From positions 11,556 through 75,555 of the forward strand of contig CAZJYI010000044.1 of assembly GCA_964550025.1 (NCBI GenBank): 64,000 nt of DNA, in the 5' to 3' direction. Positions 16,517 through 24,676 of the stretch are shown piece by piece (the first letter of the stretch is position 1; every line of letters begins with the position of its first letter). The DNA comes from CAZJYI01 sp964550025. GTDB taxonomy: Bacteria; Verrucomicrobiota; Kiritimatiellia; UBA8416; CAYOBW01. The notes beneath the pieces were generated by a model. It did not search any database. It worked only from the letters and a program-made list of their open reading frames with translations, and was not told the origin of the DNA. Made by a program: the position numbers and the translations under genes.

Positions 16517-18040
16517 ATGAACAGTAAGCTGAATTGCGCGCTCCCGGGGGCGCGACTGGTCCTGGGAATGCTGCTCGCGCTGAGCGCCGGTCTGCCCTGT
16601 GCCGAGGGGCGGATCTTCACCAACAAAAAAGGTAAGGCCATCGATGCGGAGATGGTCGGCGCTTCCTCGACGCACGTCAGGCTCAAGAAGGACGGACGCG
16701 TATTCAACGTGCCGATCGATTCGCTCAGCGAAGCCGACCAGGCATTTATCCGGACGGAGCTGAAGGAAATACGGCACAGGATGACGCTGCAGAAGCGCAT
16801 TGCCGCCATCCGCAACGCGGGCCTCCCGAAAAAGGAGGAGATGGGCGCTGAAGACGGGCAGGAGGGCGAGGCGGCCGAAGCTACCTTCGATGCGACGAAT
16901 ACCGATTTCATCAGCGGTCCCGACGAACCCGCGAAGAAGCCGGACCAGCCCGAGAAGCCGAGGCCGCCCGCTGAGGCCAAGCCACCGGCGAAGAAGCCGC
17001 CACCGAAGAAGCCCGTCAGAGACCCCGACAACCCCGGCCTGCCCGGCAAGGTCGTCACGGAGAAATTCGAACCGGAAGAGGACATCGAGGTCCGCTACTA
17101 CATTTATCTCCCCAAGGATTTCAAGCGCGGCGGCAAGCCGCCCGCCCTCTTCCAGCTCGCCTCCGGCTCCCATCACCAGCGCAATTACATGGACGCGTAC
17201 CTCAAGGCCATGGACCAGAACGGATGCGTCCTGGTGATGCCCGTCTACGAGCGGGAACCGAAGCTGGAGATGGTCGAGACGGACCGCGCGGTGTTCAAAG
17301 AGGTCATCACGAAACTCGGGATCGACGAGGACCGTATTTTCATGTCGGGATTCTCGTCATCGGCCGACCGTATTCTCAAGGGCACGGAGTACCCTGACGT
17401 GGAACCCGCCGGCATCCTGAGCTGCGATGCGGGACTGGCCATGACCCGCGCCAAGCTCGACAAGAAAACCGTTCTCTTCATGGCCTGCGGCGCGGGGTCG
17501 AAGCGCCGCTATGATGTCGCGTACACGTTCGACAGTCTGCTCAAGGGCAAGGACCACCGGATGCGCTTCTTCATGGGAAGCAACACCTGGCCGCCCGAAG
17601 AGACGATCACGGAAGGCGTCACGTGGCTCAACGTCTGTTCCCTGAGAAAGGTCTCCACACGTGACGCGGCCCTGGTAGCGGAGCGCAAAGCGCTCGCCGC
17701 CAGACTCCACGAGCAGATCAAGGAGGAGAAGGAAACCGCACCCGACAAGGCCTACGAGAAAGCCCTGATGCTGCAGGAGCTTTCGGCCGACCCAAGCATC
17801 GCACGCGTGGCCGCCCCGCTGGTGAGAGAGCTGGAGAAGAAGGCGGAAATCAAGTTGTACGTTGAGGCCAGGAAGGAGCTCGAGCGTCTTGTCGAGAAGT
17901 ACCTCGGCGAAGACCCGCGCAAGGTCAACATGAAGGAAGTGGACAAGTCGGCCAAGCGCGCCGCGGAACGGCTGGCGGAAAAATACAAGGATACCTCGCT
18001 GGCGCCGATACTGTCGCGAGTGGGGGATATGCCGTTGTAG
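16517..18040 (+). CDS. Secreted SHD1-domain protein with hydrolase-like domain, paralogue of upstream gene
   Basis: A 507-residue paralogue of the preceding gene with the same order: signal peptide (LGMLLALSAGLPCAEG), SHD1-like domain (RIFTNKKGKAIDAEMVG, SLSEADQAFIR), a long Lys/Pro/Glu linker (about residues 130-180), a hydrolase-like domain and a charged helical tail. Here the elbow region reads MSGFSSSAD, so a Ser is present but not in a canonical GxSxG. It starts 7 bp after the upstream stop, so the pair came from tandem duplication and is co-transcribed. The substrate is unknown. The linker is low-complexity and may span a cell-envelope layer. Confidence 0.75.
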   Translation: MNSKLNCALPGARLVLGMLLALSAGLPCAEGRIFTNKKGKAIDAEMVGASSTHVRLKKDGRVFNVPIDSLSEADQAFIRTELKEIRHRMTLQKRIAAIRNAGLPKKEEMGAEDGQEGEAAEATFDATNTDFISGPDEPAKKPDQPEKPRPPAEAKPPAKKPPPKKPVRDPDNPGLPGKVVTEKFEPEEDIEVRYYIYLPKDFKRGGKPPALFQLASGSHHQRNYMDAYLKAMDQNGCVLVMPVYEREPKLEMVETDRAVFKEVITKLGIDEDRIFMSGFSSSADRILKGTEYPDVEPAGILSCDAGLAMTRAKLDKKTVLFMACGAGSKRRYDVAYTFDSLLKGKDHRMRFFMGSNTWPPEETITEGVTWLNVCSLRKVSTRDAALVAERKALAARLHEQIKEEKETAPDKAYEKALMLQELSADPSIARVAAPLVRELEKKAEIKLYVEARKELERLVEKYLGEDPRKVNMKEVDKSAKRAAERLAEKYKDTSLAPILSRVGDMPL

Positions 18041-18068
18041 GGGAACTGATCACTCCTCCCCTGCCCCC

Positions 18069-18479
18069 CTACCGGCTCATCACCACAATCCTGCCCAGCT
18101 TGGCCTTGGCGCACAGGTCAAGGACCTCGATCATACCCTCGTGCTGGGCCTCGGGCGTGGAGGCGATGATGATCGTCTGACGCGTCGATATCCTGGCGAC
18201 GCGGGTGAGGAAGTCGTCAATGTAGTCCAGCGTTACCGGTCGGCCGTTCATCACGTAGCCCCCGGCATGGATGTCGATGTGTACCAGCGGGATCTCCGGT
18301 GGGGTTGCCTTCTCGTCGTCTTTTGCGCGGGCGCCGCGGAGCTGCGCCATGACATCCTGGGGAACCGTCGTGACGACGAAGAACACCAGCAGTAGGAACA
18401 CGATGTCGATCATGGCTGCCATCGACAGCTTGGGCGCCGTCGTACAGCGCCGCCGCTTTCGGGCGTGAATCGGTTTCAT
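18069..18479 (-). CDS. ExbD/TolR-family biopolymer transport protein
   Basis: A 136-residue inner-membrane protein with a basic N-terminus, one membrane segment (MIDIVFLLLVFFVVTTVP) preceded by LSMAA, and a periplasmic domain. The membrane segment carries the Asp (MIDIVF) that ExbD/TolR proteins need for proton use. ATG 18479 has GGGAGG 7 bp upstream and gives the normal family size; the frame continues to 18710 without domain similarity. The family works with an ExbB/TolQ channel, but no such gene is visible here. It is convergent with the SHD1 paralogues. Which system it energises cannot be told. Confidence 0.87.
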   Translation of the reverse strand: MKPIHARKRRRCTTAPKLSMAAMIDIVFLLLVFFVVTTVPQDVMAQLRGARAKDDEKATPPEIPLVHIDIHAGGYVMNGRPVTLDYIDDFLTRVARISTRQTIIIASTPEAQHEGMIEVLDLCAKAKLGRIVVMSR

Positions 18480-18874
18480 TCCGGGCCTCCCAGCATCAGG
18501 ATTGAGTGTGTCCGTCTTCATAATTGGATACGTTCGCCGGCGCGGGGTTCTTGGTACTATCGCCGGAAACTGTCTTGGTCCTTCCCTCCCAAATCCCGAT
18601 CCCACTCCTCCCATCACCAATCGCCCCGGGGGTAACTCCGCGACGATCGGTGCGTCGGAGAGTGCGATTACGATCGGGGAGGGTCGCGACTCCCATCCCA
18701 TCCGTGCCATCGGTGTAATCCGTGGTTGTCTCCCTCCCCAGTTGCGGCTGGACTCCTTTGTGTTCTCTGCGTTCTTTTGCGGTTGAATCTCTCTTTTCAG
18801 GTTGATCGGCTACATGTCGACCTGCTACCCCTTATGCACGCCGGGGAGTCGAACAGGATGGAGGGATGCCCCGT
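18480..18874. other. Intergenic region with degenerate word repeats
   Basis: No gene is supported. The region holds further word-like repeats: CCATCCGTGCCATCGGTGT and AATCCGTGGTT near 18698-18726, and TTTGTGTTCTCTGCGTTCTT followed by TTGCGGTT near 18757-18785. Around 18578-18620 there are runs of CCCATC and CCAATC. ATG 18521 in the ExbD frame lies here but lacks a Shine-Dalgarno. No clear promoter was found. Confidence 0.5.
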
Positions 18875-19666
18875 ATGAAGACAGCCATGTGGATACCGTT
18901 TGCCTTGCTCGTCGGGCTGATGGTGGGCGCGTGGGGGCCGCGGGCGCGGCTGAAGCACGCCAACTCGGAGGTCAAGCGACTCGAGGAGCTGCTGAAGCGC
19001 GGGGGCGGAAGCGGACGAGCCGCCCGCCTGGACGGCATCACGCGTATGCTGCGAATCCCGGATGCGGATAGTAAGGGCGGCAAGCCGACCGAGACCGACT
19101 CGCGGGACGAGACGACCGACGGTTCGACACAGGAGTCCAACGGCTCCGCGTCCACGGCCGAAGTCGTTTCGGCGTCGCAGGAAACGGGCGTCGAAGAGGA
19201 AACGGCTCCGGAAGAAGACGGCTCGGAGCGCGAGCGGCGCAGGCGCGGCATGGCGGAGAGAATCGACGAAGCGGTCGAGCTGTGGCAGTTGCGCTCGGAC
19301 ATCGCGCGCTCTACGTTCATATCCAACGCCGGTCTTTCCCACGAAGAGGCCGCGCAATTCGATGTCCTCGTCGAATCCATGAACATGCGCCTGCGCGAGC
19401 GGATCGGAACGTGGGCCGAGGAGATCCAGGTCGAAGAGTTCGAGATGACCGAGGAGAACGGCGTCCGCATGATGAACGACCTGTCGAGCGTCATGGTCCT
19501 GACCTACGACGAAATGAACCGCACCATGCCGGAGGGCTGGCGCCAGGACGCTGGCAACGAGTTCAACCTGACCGACATGATCGATCCCTCGGTGGCAACG
19601 CCCCTGATCAACGTCGAAGACAAGCTGGAGCGCCGGCCGCGCCGCCGCCGGTTGTTGCGGCCATGA
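18875..19666 (+). CDS. Membrane-anchored protein of unknown function in an ABC-2 module
   Basis: A 263-residue protein with one N-terminal membrane segment (MWIPFALLVGLMVGAWG), a short coiled coil (about residues 30-45), an acidic low-complexity stretch (about 75-125) and a conserved-looking C-terminal helical domain (ERIDEAVELWQLRSDIARS and onward). I do not recognise the family. The start at 18875 has GGAGGG 9 bp upstream; ATG 18866 abuts that motif and is less likely. Its stop overlaps the start of an ABC-2 permease (ATGA), so the two are translationally coupled and probably act together at the membrane. Confidence 0.75.
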   Translation: MKTAMWIPFALLVGLMVGAWGPRARLKHANSEVKRLEELLKRGGGSGRAARLDGITRMLRIPDADSKGGKPTETDSRDETTDGSTQESNGSASTAEVVSASQETGVEEETAPEEDGSERERRRRGMAERIDEAVELWQLRSDIARSTFISNAGLSHEEAAQFDVLVESMNMRLRERIGTWAEEIQVEEFEMTEENGVRMMNDLSSVMVLTYDEMNRTMPEGWRQDAGNEFNLTDMIDPSVATPLINVEDKLERRPRRRRLLRP

Positions 19667-20571
19667 AACAGGGCTTCTGGCGGCATATTGTCATCGTGGC
19701 AAGGCACGAGTTGGCCGAGGGGTTCCGAAGCCGCCGGGCCATCGTCGTCCTGATCCTCTACATGGCCGGAGCCGTGCTGGCGACGAACGGCTTCATCAGC
19801 GTAATCAACAGGGTCGAGGACCAGGTGTCCGACATGCTGGCCGTCGCGCCCGATGCCTCGACCGGGGCGGTCACGCGAGCGCTGTGGAAATCACCGCGCT
19901 TCCGTCATATGCTGACGGCCCTTGTGAGGGACCGGGAAGTGGCCGAGTCGCTCCTGGCCACGCCGCCTATCGCCCTGATCTACGGCTGGCTCGCCTTCAC
20001 GTTTACGCCGATCCTGGTGGTGCTCACGACCTCCAGCCGCATCGCCGAGGAAGTGGCGTCCGGCTCCGTGCGTCTCGTCTTTTTGCGAACGCAAAGGCAT
20101 GCCTGGTGCCTGGGCAAGTTTGCGGGACAGGCGCTGCTGGTGATCGTGGCTCTCTGTCTCAGCGCGATCGGCGCCTGGATCACGGCGCGCATCCGCATGA
20201 CCGGGCTGCAAGCCGGCCCCACGGCGGCGAGCATGATGATCTACGCGGGAAAGGCCTGGCTGTTCTCCCTCGCGTTCGTCGGCCTGGCCCTGGGCGTGTC
20301 GCAGGCAACGCGCTCGCCGAACCTCGCCACGGCGATCGGGTTCGTGGTCTGGATAGGGATGCGAATCCTGGGTGCGCTGGCGACACGCTTCGAAGGCGAC
20401 GGTATTCGCAGGGTCTGGTACGGCATCGGTCTCCTGACACCGCACGGCCACTGGGTCGATCTGTGGCGCCCGAACCCGGCCAGTCTCATGTCGGCGACGC
20501 TGTTCCTGGCTGCACTGGGACTGACGTACCTGTTTCTGGGATACGGGATACTCTCGAGGAGGGACTTGTAG
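19663..20571 (+). CDS. ABC-2 type transporter permease
   Basis: A 302-residue integral membrane protein with about six hydrophobic segments (first VVLILYMAGAVLATNGFI, last LFLAALGLTYLFLGYGIL). An amphipathic N-terminus reads RHELAEGFRSRRA, as in ABC-2 permeases. The loop SSRIAEEVASGSVRLVFLRT resembles the conserved cytoplasmic segment of this class. The start overlaps the preceding stop (ATGA). The ATPase gene follows after a word repeat. The module is probably an exporter or an envelope-stress or gliding-type ABC-2 system; the substrate is unknown. Confidence 0.87.
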   Translation: MKQGFWRHIVIVARHELAEGFRSRRAIVVLILYMAGAVLATNGFISVINRVEDQVSDMLAVAPDASTGAVTRALWKSPRFRHMLTALVRDREVAESLLATPPIALIYGWLAFTFTPILVVLTTSSRIAEEVASGSVRLVFLRTQRHAWCLGKFAGQALLVIVALCLSAIGAWITARIRMTGLQAGPTAASMMIYAGKAWLFSLAFVGLALGVSQATRSPNLATAIGFVVWIGMRILGALATRFEGDGIRRVWYGIGLLTPHGHWVDLWRPNPASLMSATLFLAALGLTYLFLGYGILSRRDL

Positions 20572-20583
20572 CCGATGCATGGT

Positions 20584-20714
20584 ATCTGGAATTGCAGATC
20601 TCAGATCTCAAATCTCAGATCCCGCATACGGGGCTCTGCATCTGCAATCCGCCTTTTGAAATCCGAAATCTGAAATCTGCAATTCCGCCTTTTGAAATCT
20701 GAAATCTGAGATTC
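20584..20714. repeat. AATCTGA-type word repeat, block 3
   Basis: About 130 bp of repeat words in both orientations: CAGATCTCAGATCTCAAATC on the left, GAAATCTGAAATCTGCAATT on the right. The spacer includes CCGCATACGGGGCTCTGCAT. It separates the ABC-2 permease from its ATPase. The unit CCTTTTGAAATCTGAAATCT occurs in near-identical tandem form. Confidence 0.88.
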
Positions 20715-20719
20715 TCCCC

Positions 20720-21685
20720 ATGATCGCCCTCGAGCTCAACAACGTCGTCAAGCACTACGGCCGGCGCAAAGCCCTGGACGGCCTTACGCTCAAAGTGCCC
20801 GCCGGAACGGTCTTCGGCCTCGTCGGCAGCAACGGGGCCGGAAAGACGACGACGCTGGCTGTGTCCGTCGGTATGCTCCGGCGCCGATCCGGCAGCGTGG
20901 ACCTCCTCGAACTGGGGCCGTTCGACCCGATTCGTCACGCCGGCCGCGTCGCGCTCCTTCCGCAGGATACCCGGCTCACTCCCCAGTCGCGCGTACGGGA
21001 ACTGCTCGTCTATTACGCGGAGCTGCAGGGCATGACGCCCGCCTCTGCCCGGTCCTGCGTGGAGGAGGTCGTGGAATGGGTGCACCTGTCGGATCGCGCC
21101 GATTCGAGAATCCGGTCGCTCTCGCACGGCATGAAGCGGCGGGTAATGATCGCGCAAGCGTTTCTTGGCGACCCGGAGCTCATTCTCCTCGACGAACCGC
21201 TCAGCGGCCTCGATCCCAGGGAAGTCGCCAACATCCGCAACCTGCTACGACAACGGCGCGGACGGCAGACCATCGTCGTCAGCTCGCACAACCTGCACGA
21301 GATTGAGCGCGTGTGCGATCACGTTGCGTTCATCGAGAACGGACGGACGGTCAGGCAGGACTCGATGGATGCCGTTACGGGAAGACGGCACGTACTGAGC
21401 TACCGGTTGGGCGGCGGCGCGCTCCCGCTCGAACAGATACGAACGGCGCTGCCCGCCATCGCACTGGAGGCGACATCCGCGGACGCCACGGGCGCGGCCG
21501 TTCAAGGCCTGGTGTGCCGCTATGCCGGAACCGACGGCAGCACCGCCGCCGTCAACGCTGCGGTCCTGTCCGCCCTCCTGGCCGCCGACATCGATATCCT
21601 GGAGGTCCGCCAGGGCTCCGAGCTCGAAACCGCCTACCTGGACCAGGAGCCGGAAGTAATGCAACCCGTGAAATCTGAGATCTGA
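20720..21685 (+). CDS. ABC transporter ATP-binding protein (ABC-2 exporter type)
   Basis: A 321-residue ATPase, the partner of the upstream ABC-2 permease. Walker A is GSNGAGKTTT, the Q-loop LLPQDTR, the signature LSHGMKRRV (a variant of LSGGQ), Walker B LILLDEPLSGLD, and the switch His VSSHNLH. A C-terminal extension of about 100 residues follows the ATPase core. The final residues (VKSEI) are encoded in an AATCTGA repeat, which provides the stop. The start lies directly after repeat block 3 without a clear Shine-Dalgarno. Confidence 0.93.
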   Translation: MIALELNNVVKHYGRRKALDGLTLKVPAGTVFGLVGSNGAGKTTTLAVSVGMLRRRSGSVDLLELGPFDPIRHAGRVALLPQDTRLTPQSRVRELLVYYAELQGMTPASARSCVEEVVEWVHLSDRADSRIRSLSHGMKRRVMIAQAFLGDPELILLDEPLSGLDPREVANIRNLLRQRRGRQTIVVSSHNLHEIERVCDHVAFIENGRTVRQDSMDAVTGRRHVLSYRLGGGALPLEQIRTALPAIALEATSADATGAAVQGLVCRYAGTDGSTAAVNAAVLSALLAADIDILEVRQGSELETAYLDQEPEVMQPVKSEI

Positions 21686-21697
21686 GATCTGCAATTG
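21670..21697. repeat. AATCTGA-type word repeat, block 4 (forms the ATPase C-terminus)
   Basis: A short block (GAAATCTGAGATCTGAGATC and onward) overlaps the last codons of the ATPase gene and provides its stop codon. Confidence 0.82.
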
Positions 21698-21768
21698 TCC
21701 CGCCCCTGCATCACCTATTGATTCCGCGTTTCTCTCTCTGCTACGATACCGGCAACAAAGGTGGCACA

Positions 21769-24222
21769 ATGGCTGATAGCGACGACACGGCGCACGATCC
21801 CGACGCGATCGAGTTGGTGAAGGAGGAACCGGTTCCCTCCCCGGAGGAGAGCAAGATTGTTCTGGCCCGCGAGGTCTTCCCGCGCCAGTTGCCGATCATA
21901 CCGGTCAATCAGCGTCCGCTGTTCCCCAAGATGACCGTTCCCATGCTGATTGACGACGAGCCGCTTGTGGAGATGCTTGCCGAACTGGTGAAGTCGCAAC
22001 CCCGCCTGGTGGGCGTTGTTCTGCGCCGCCATTCCGAAGACCGCGACGGGGAAGCCGTCGGCGAGCAGCGGGATGGGCCGGACTTGTGTGACGTGGGTGT
22101 GGTCGCGGAGGTCGTGCAGTTCGCGCAGGCACCCACCGAGCGCCCTGCCGTCCAAATGATCATTACGGCCCTCGAGCGCTTCAAGATCGATCGCATCGTG
22201 CGCACCGACCCGCATTTCACGGCCGTCGTGCACTACCTGCACGAGACGGAGATGACGACCAACGAAGAGCTCAGGGCCTATTCGCTGGCGCTCATCAAGA
22301 GCATCAAGGAGCTCATCCAGCTCAATCCGCTCCACAAGGAGGAGCTCAGCCTGTTCATGTCGCACAGCAACCTCGGTGACCCCGGGCGGCTGGCCGACTT
22401 CGCCGCCGCCCTTACCACGTCGACCAGCGAAGAGTTGCAGGAGATCCTGGAAACCGTCCGCATCCGCGAGCGCCTGCGCAAAGTCCTGGTTCTGGTGAAG
22501 AAGGAGATCGACATCTCCAAGATCCAGGTGAAGATCGGCAAACAGATCGAGGAGAAGCTGAGCAAGCAGCAGCGCGAGTTCTTTCTGCGCGAGCAGCTCA
22601 AGGCCATCAAGAAGGAACTCGGTCTGGAGAAGGAGGGCAAGGAAACGGAGGTCGAGCGCTTTGCCAAGCGGCTTGAAGCACTGACGCTTCCCGAGGAGGC
22701 CAAAGAGCGCATCGACGAGGAGATGGCAAAGCTCAAACTGCTGGAGCCCTCGTCACCCGAGTTCAACGTGACGCGCGCGTACCTCGACTGGCTGACCGTG
22801 CTGCCGTGGGGTGTCCACACCGAGGACAACTACGACATCACCCAGGCCGGCGCCGTGCTGAATCGCGACCACTACGGATTGGAGGACGTCAAGGAACGTA
22901 TCCTGGAGTTCCTGTCCGTCGGCGTCATGAAGGGACAGATCGCCGGCTCGATCCTGTGCTTTGTGGGGCCGCCCGGCGTCGGCAAGACGTCCATCGGGCA
23001 GTCCATCGCCCGCAGCATCGGCCGCAACTTCTATCGCTTCTCGCTGGGCGGCATGCGCGATGAAGCCGAGATCAAGGGACATCGCCGCACCTACATCGGC
23101 GCTCTGCCCGGGAAGTTCATCCAGGCGATCAAGACGTGCAAGAGTGCCAACCCGGTGATCATGCTGGACGAGATCGACAAGATCGGCGCCAGCTTCCGCG
23201 GCGATCCCGCGTCGGCGCTGCTCGAGGTCCTGGACCCCGAACAGAACAGGGATTTCCTTGACCACTACCTCGACGTGCGCTTCGACCTCTCCAACGTGTT
23301 CTTCATCTGCACGGCCAACCAGCTCGATACGATCCCGCGCCCGCTGCTCGACCGCATGGAGGTCATCAAGCTGGCCGGTTACATCCTGCAGGAGAAGCTG
23401 GAGATCGCCCGCCGCTTCCTGATTCCCAAGCAGCTCAAAGCCCATGGCGCAACGCGGCGTCAGATCACGATCACGGCGCGTGCCCTGCGGGAAGTCATCG
23501 ACGGCTATGCGCGCGAGCCGGGCGTCCGCGGGCTGGAGAACCACATCAAGAAGATCATGCGCCGCTGCGTCAAGAGGATCGTCGAGGGCAAGGCCGAGAA
23601 GATCAAGGTGGACAAGGACCAGGTGGCGGAGCTGCTCGGCAAGCGTCTCTTCACGGACGACCGCCTGTACGCGACGCCCAGACCCGGTGTGATCACAGGG
23701 CTGGCCTGGACCAGCATGGGCGGCGACACGCTGTTCATCGAGGCCACCAAGGTGGCCACGGGCAAACCCGGATTCAAACAGACGGGGCAACTGGGCGGCG
23801 TGATGGTTGAATCGTCAGAAATCGCTTACACGTACATACGCTCCTTTCTCGACGAAAAGCGGCAGGCGGCGGACTTCTTCAAGAAGCACTTCATCCACCT
23901 GCACGTACCGGCGGGCGCCACGCCCAAGGACGGTCCGTCCGCTGGCATCACGATGGCCTGTGCGCTGTATTCCCTCGCGCTCAACAAGGCCATCCGCAAG
24001 GGCTTCGCCATGACCGGGGAGCTAACGCTGACCGGCCGCGTCATGCCGATTGGCGGCGTGAAGGAGAAGACCATCGCGGCCAAGAGGGGCAACATCCGCA
24101 ACCTCGTCTTCCCGGACCGGAACCGCAAGGACTTCGAAGAGCTTCCGGCGCACATCAGGAAGGGCCTCAAGCCCCATTTCGTCGCCACTTTCGACGACGT
24201 CGTCGCCACTTGCTTCCGTTAA
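21769..24222 (+). CDS. lon: ATP-dependent protease Lon
   Basis: An 817-residue Lon protease that degrades misfolded and regulatory proteins in the cytoplasm. The N-terminal LAN domain contains LPIIPVNQRPLFPKM. The AAA+ module has Walker A GPPGVGKTS and Walker B NPVIMLDEIDKI. The proteolytic domain has the Ser-Lys dyad: Ser724 in PKDGPSAG and Lys767 in GGVKEK. A helical N-terminal region rich in charged residues lies between. ATG 21769 has AAAGGTGG upstream, so I prefer it to the longer frame from 21718. Full length for the family. Confidence 0.96.
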   Translation: MADSDDTAHDPDAIELVKEEPVPSPEESKIVLAREVFPRQLPIIPVNQRPLFPKMTVPMLIDDEPLVEMLAELVKSQPRLVGVVLRRHSEDRDGEAVGEQRDGPDLCDVGVVAEVVQFAQAPTERPAVQMIITALERFKIDRIVRTDPHFTAVVHYLHETEMTTNEELRAYSLALIKSIKELIQLNPLHKEELSLFMSHSNLGDPGRLADFAAALTTSTSEELQEILETVRIRERLRKVLVLVKKEIDISKIQVKIGKQIEEKLSKQQREFFLREQLKAIKKELGLEKEGKETEVERFAKRLEALTLPEEAKERIDEEMAKLKLLEPSSPEFNVTRAYLDWLTVLPWGVHTEDNYDITQAGAVLNRDHYGLEDVKERILEFLSVGVMKGQIAGSILCFVGPPGVGKTSIGQSIARSIGRNFYRFSLGGMRDEAEIKGHRRTYIGALPGKFIQAIKTCKSANPVIMLDEIDKIGASFRGDPASALLEVLDPEQNRDFLDHYLDVRFDLSNVFFICTANQLDTIPRPLLDRMEVIKLAGYILQEKLEIARRFLIPKQLKAHGATRRQITITARALREVIDGYAREPGVRGLENHIKKIMRRCVKRIVEGKAEKIKVDKDQVAELLGKRLFTDDRLYATPRPGVITGLAWTSMGGDTLFIEATKVATGKPGFKQTGQLGGVMVESSEIAYTYIRSFLDEKRQAADFFKKHFIHLHVPAGATPKDGPSAGITMACALYSLALNKAIRKGFAMTGELTLTGRVMPIGGVKEKTIAAKRGNIRNLVFPDRNRKDFEELPAHIRKGLKPHFVATFDDVVATCFR

Positions 24223-24397
24223 GGGACGTCATCCGCGCTTCGCGCGTCATTAGTCATTGTCCCCTGCCCACTGCCCACTGCAACTCGCCTCACATAGTCC
24301 TTGTCTTCCCCATCCGAGCCCGGCTAGTATTGCTAGCAGGCAAGAGGGTTAGGGGAGAACAGCACTTTCAGTCTCGGCGCTTTCGCAGGGAGATACG
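24223..24397. other. Intergenic region with short GTCATTAGTCATT-type repeat
   Basis: This 175-bp gap carries a weak word repeat near 24245-24285 (GTCATTAGTCATTG, CCCACTGCCCACTG), apparently another member of the window's short-repeat families. It ends with GGGAG upstream of the next ATG. Confidence 0.5.
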
Positions 24398-24652
24398 ATG
24401 AGCGACCTTCTGTTTAGATGCCCTGAATGCAACAAGAGCCTGGCGGTTGACCAGTCGGCCATCGGCGCCCATTGCTTCTGCAGCGACTGCAGGAATGAGA
24501 TCGACGTGCCGAAACCAATCATTGAATTCCGCTGCCCGTTCTGTGGCTGTGACCTGCTCGTCCCCGACGGCATGGGGCGCGATCTGGTGGAGTGTCCCGG
24601 CTGCGAAACGGGAATCCCGACGCCCGGGCTCGTGCGCATCGTCTTCGAGTGA
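24398..24652 (+). CDS. Small double zinc-finger protein, unknown function
   Basis: An 84-residue Cys-rich protein with four CxxC pairs (RCPECNK, CFCSDCRNE, RCPFCGC, ECPGCETG), enough for two zinc-ribbon-like modules. The spacing suggests an internal duplication. I do not recognise a named family. GGGAG lies upstream of the ATG. It is convergent with the glycosyltransferase gene. It resembles the zinc-ribbon protein at 12367 only in style. Confidence 0.7.
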   Translation: MSDLLFRCPECNKSLAVDQSAIGAHCFCSDCRNEIDVPKPIIEFRCPFCGCDLLVPDGMGRDLVECPGCETGIPTPGLVRIVFE

Positions 24653-24676
24653 CCGGCCGGATGCCGGCCCTGCTAC

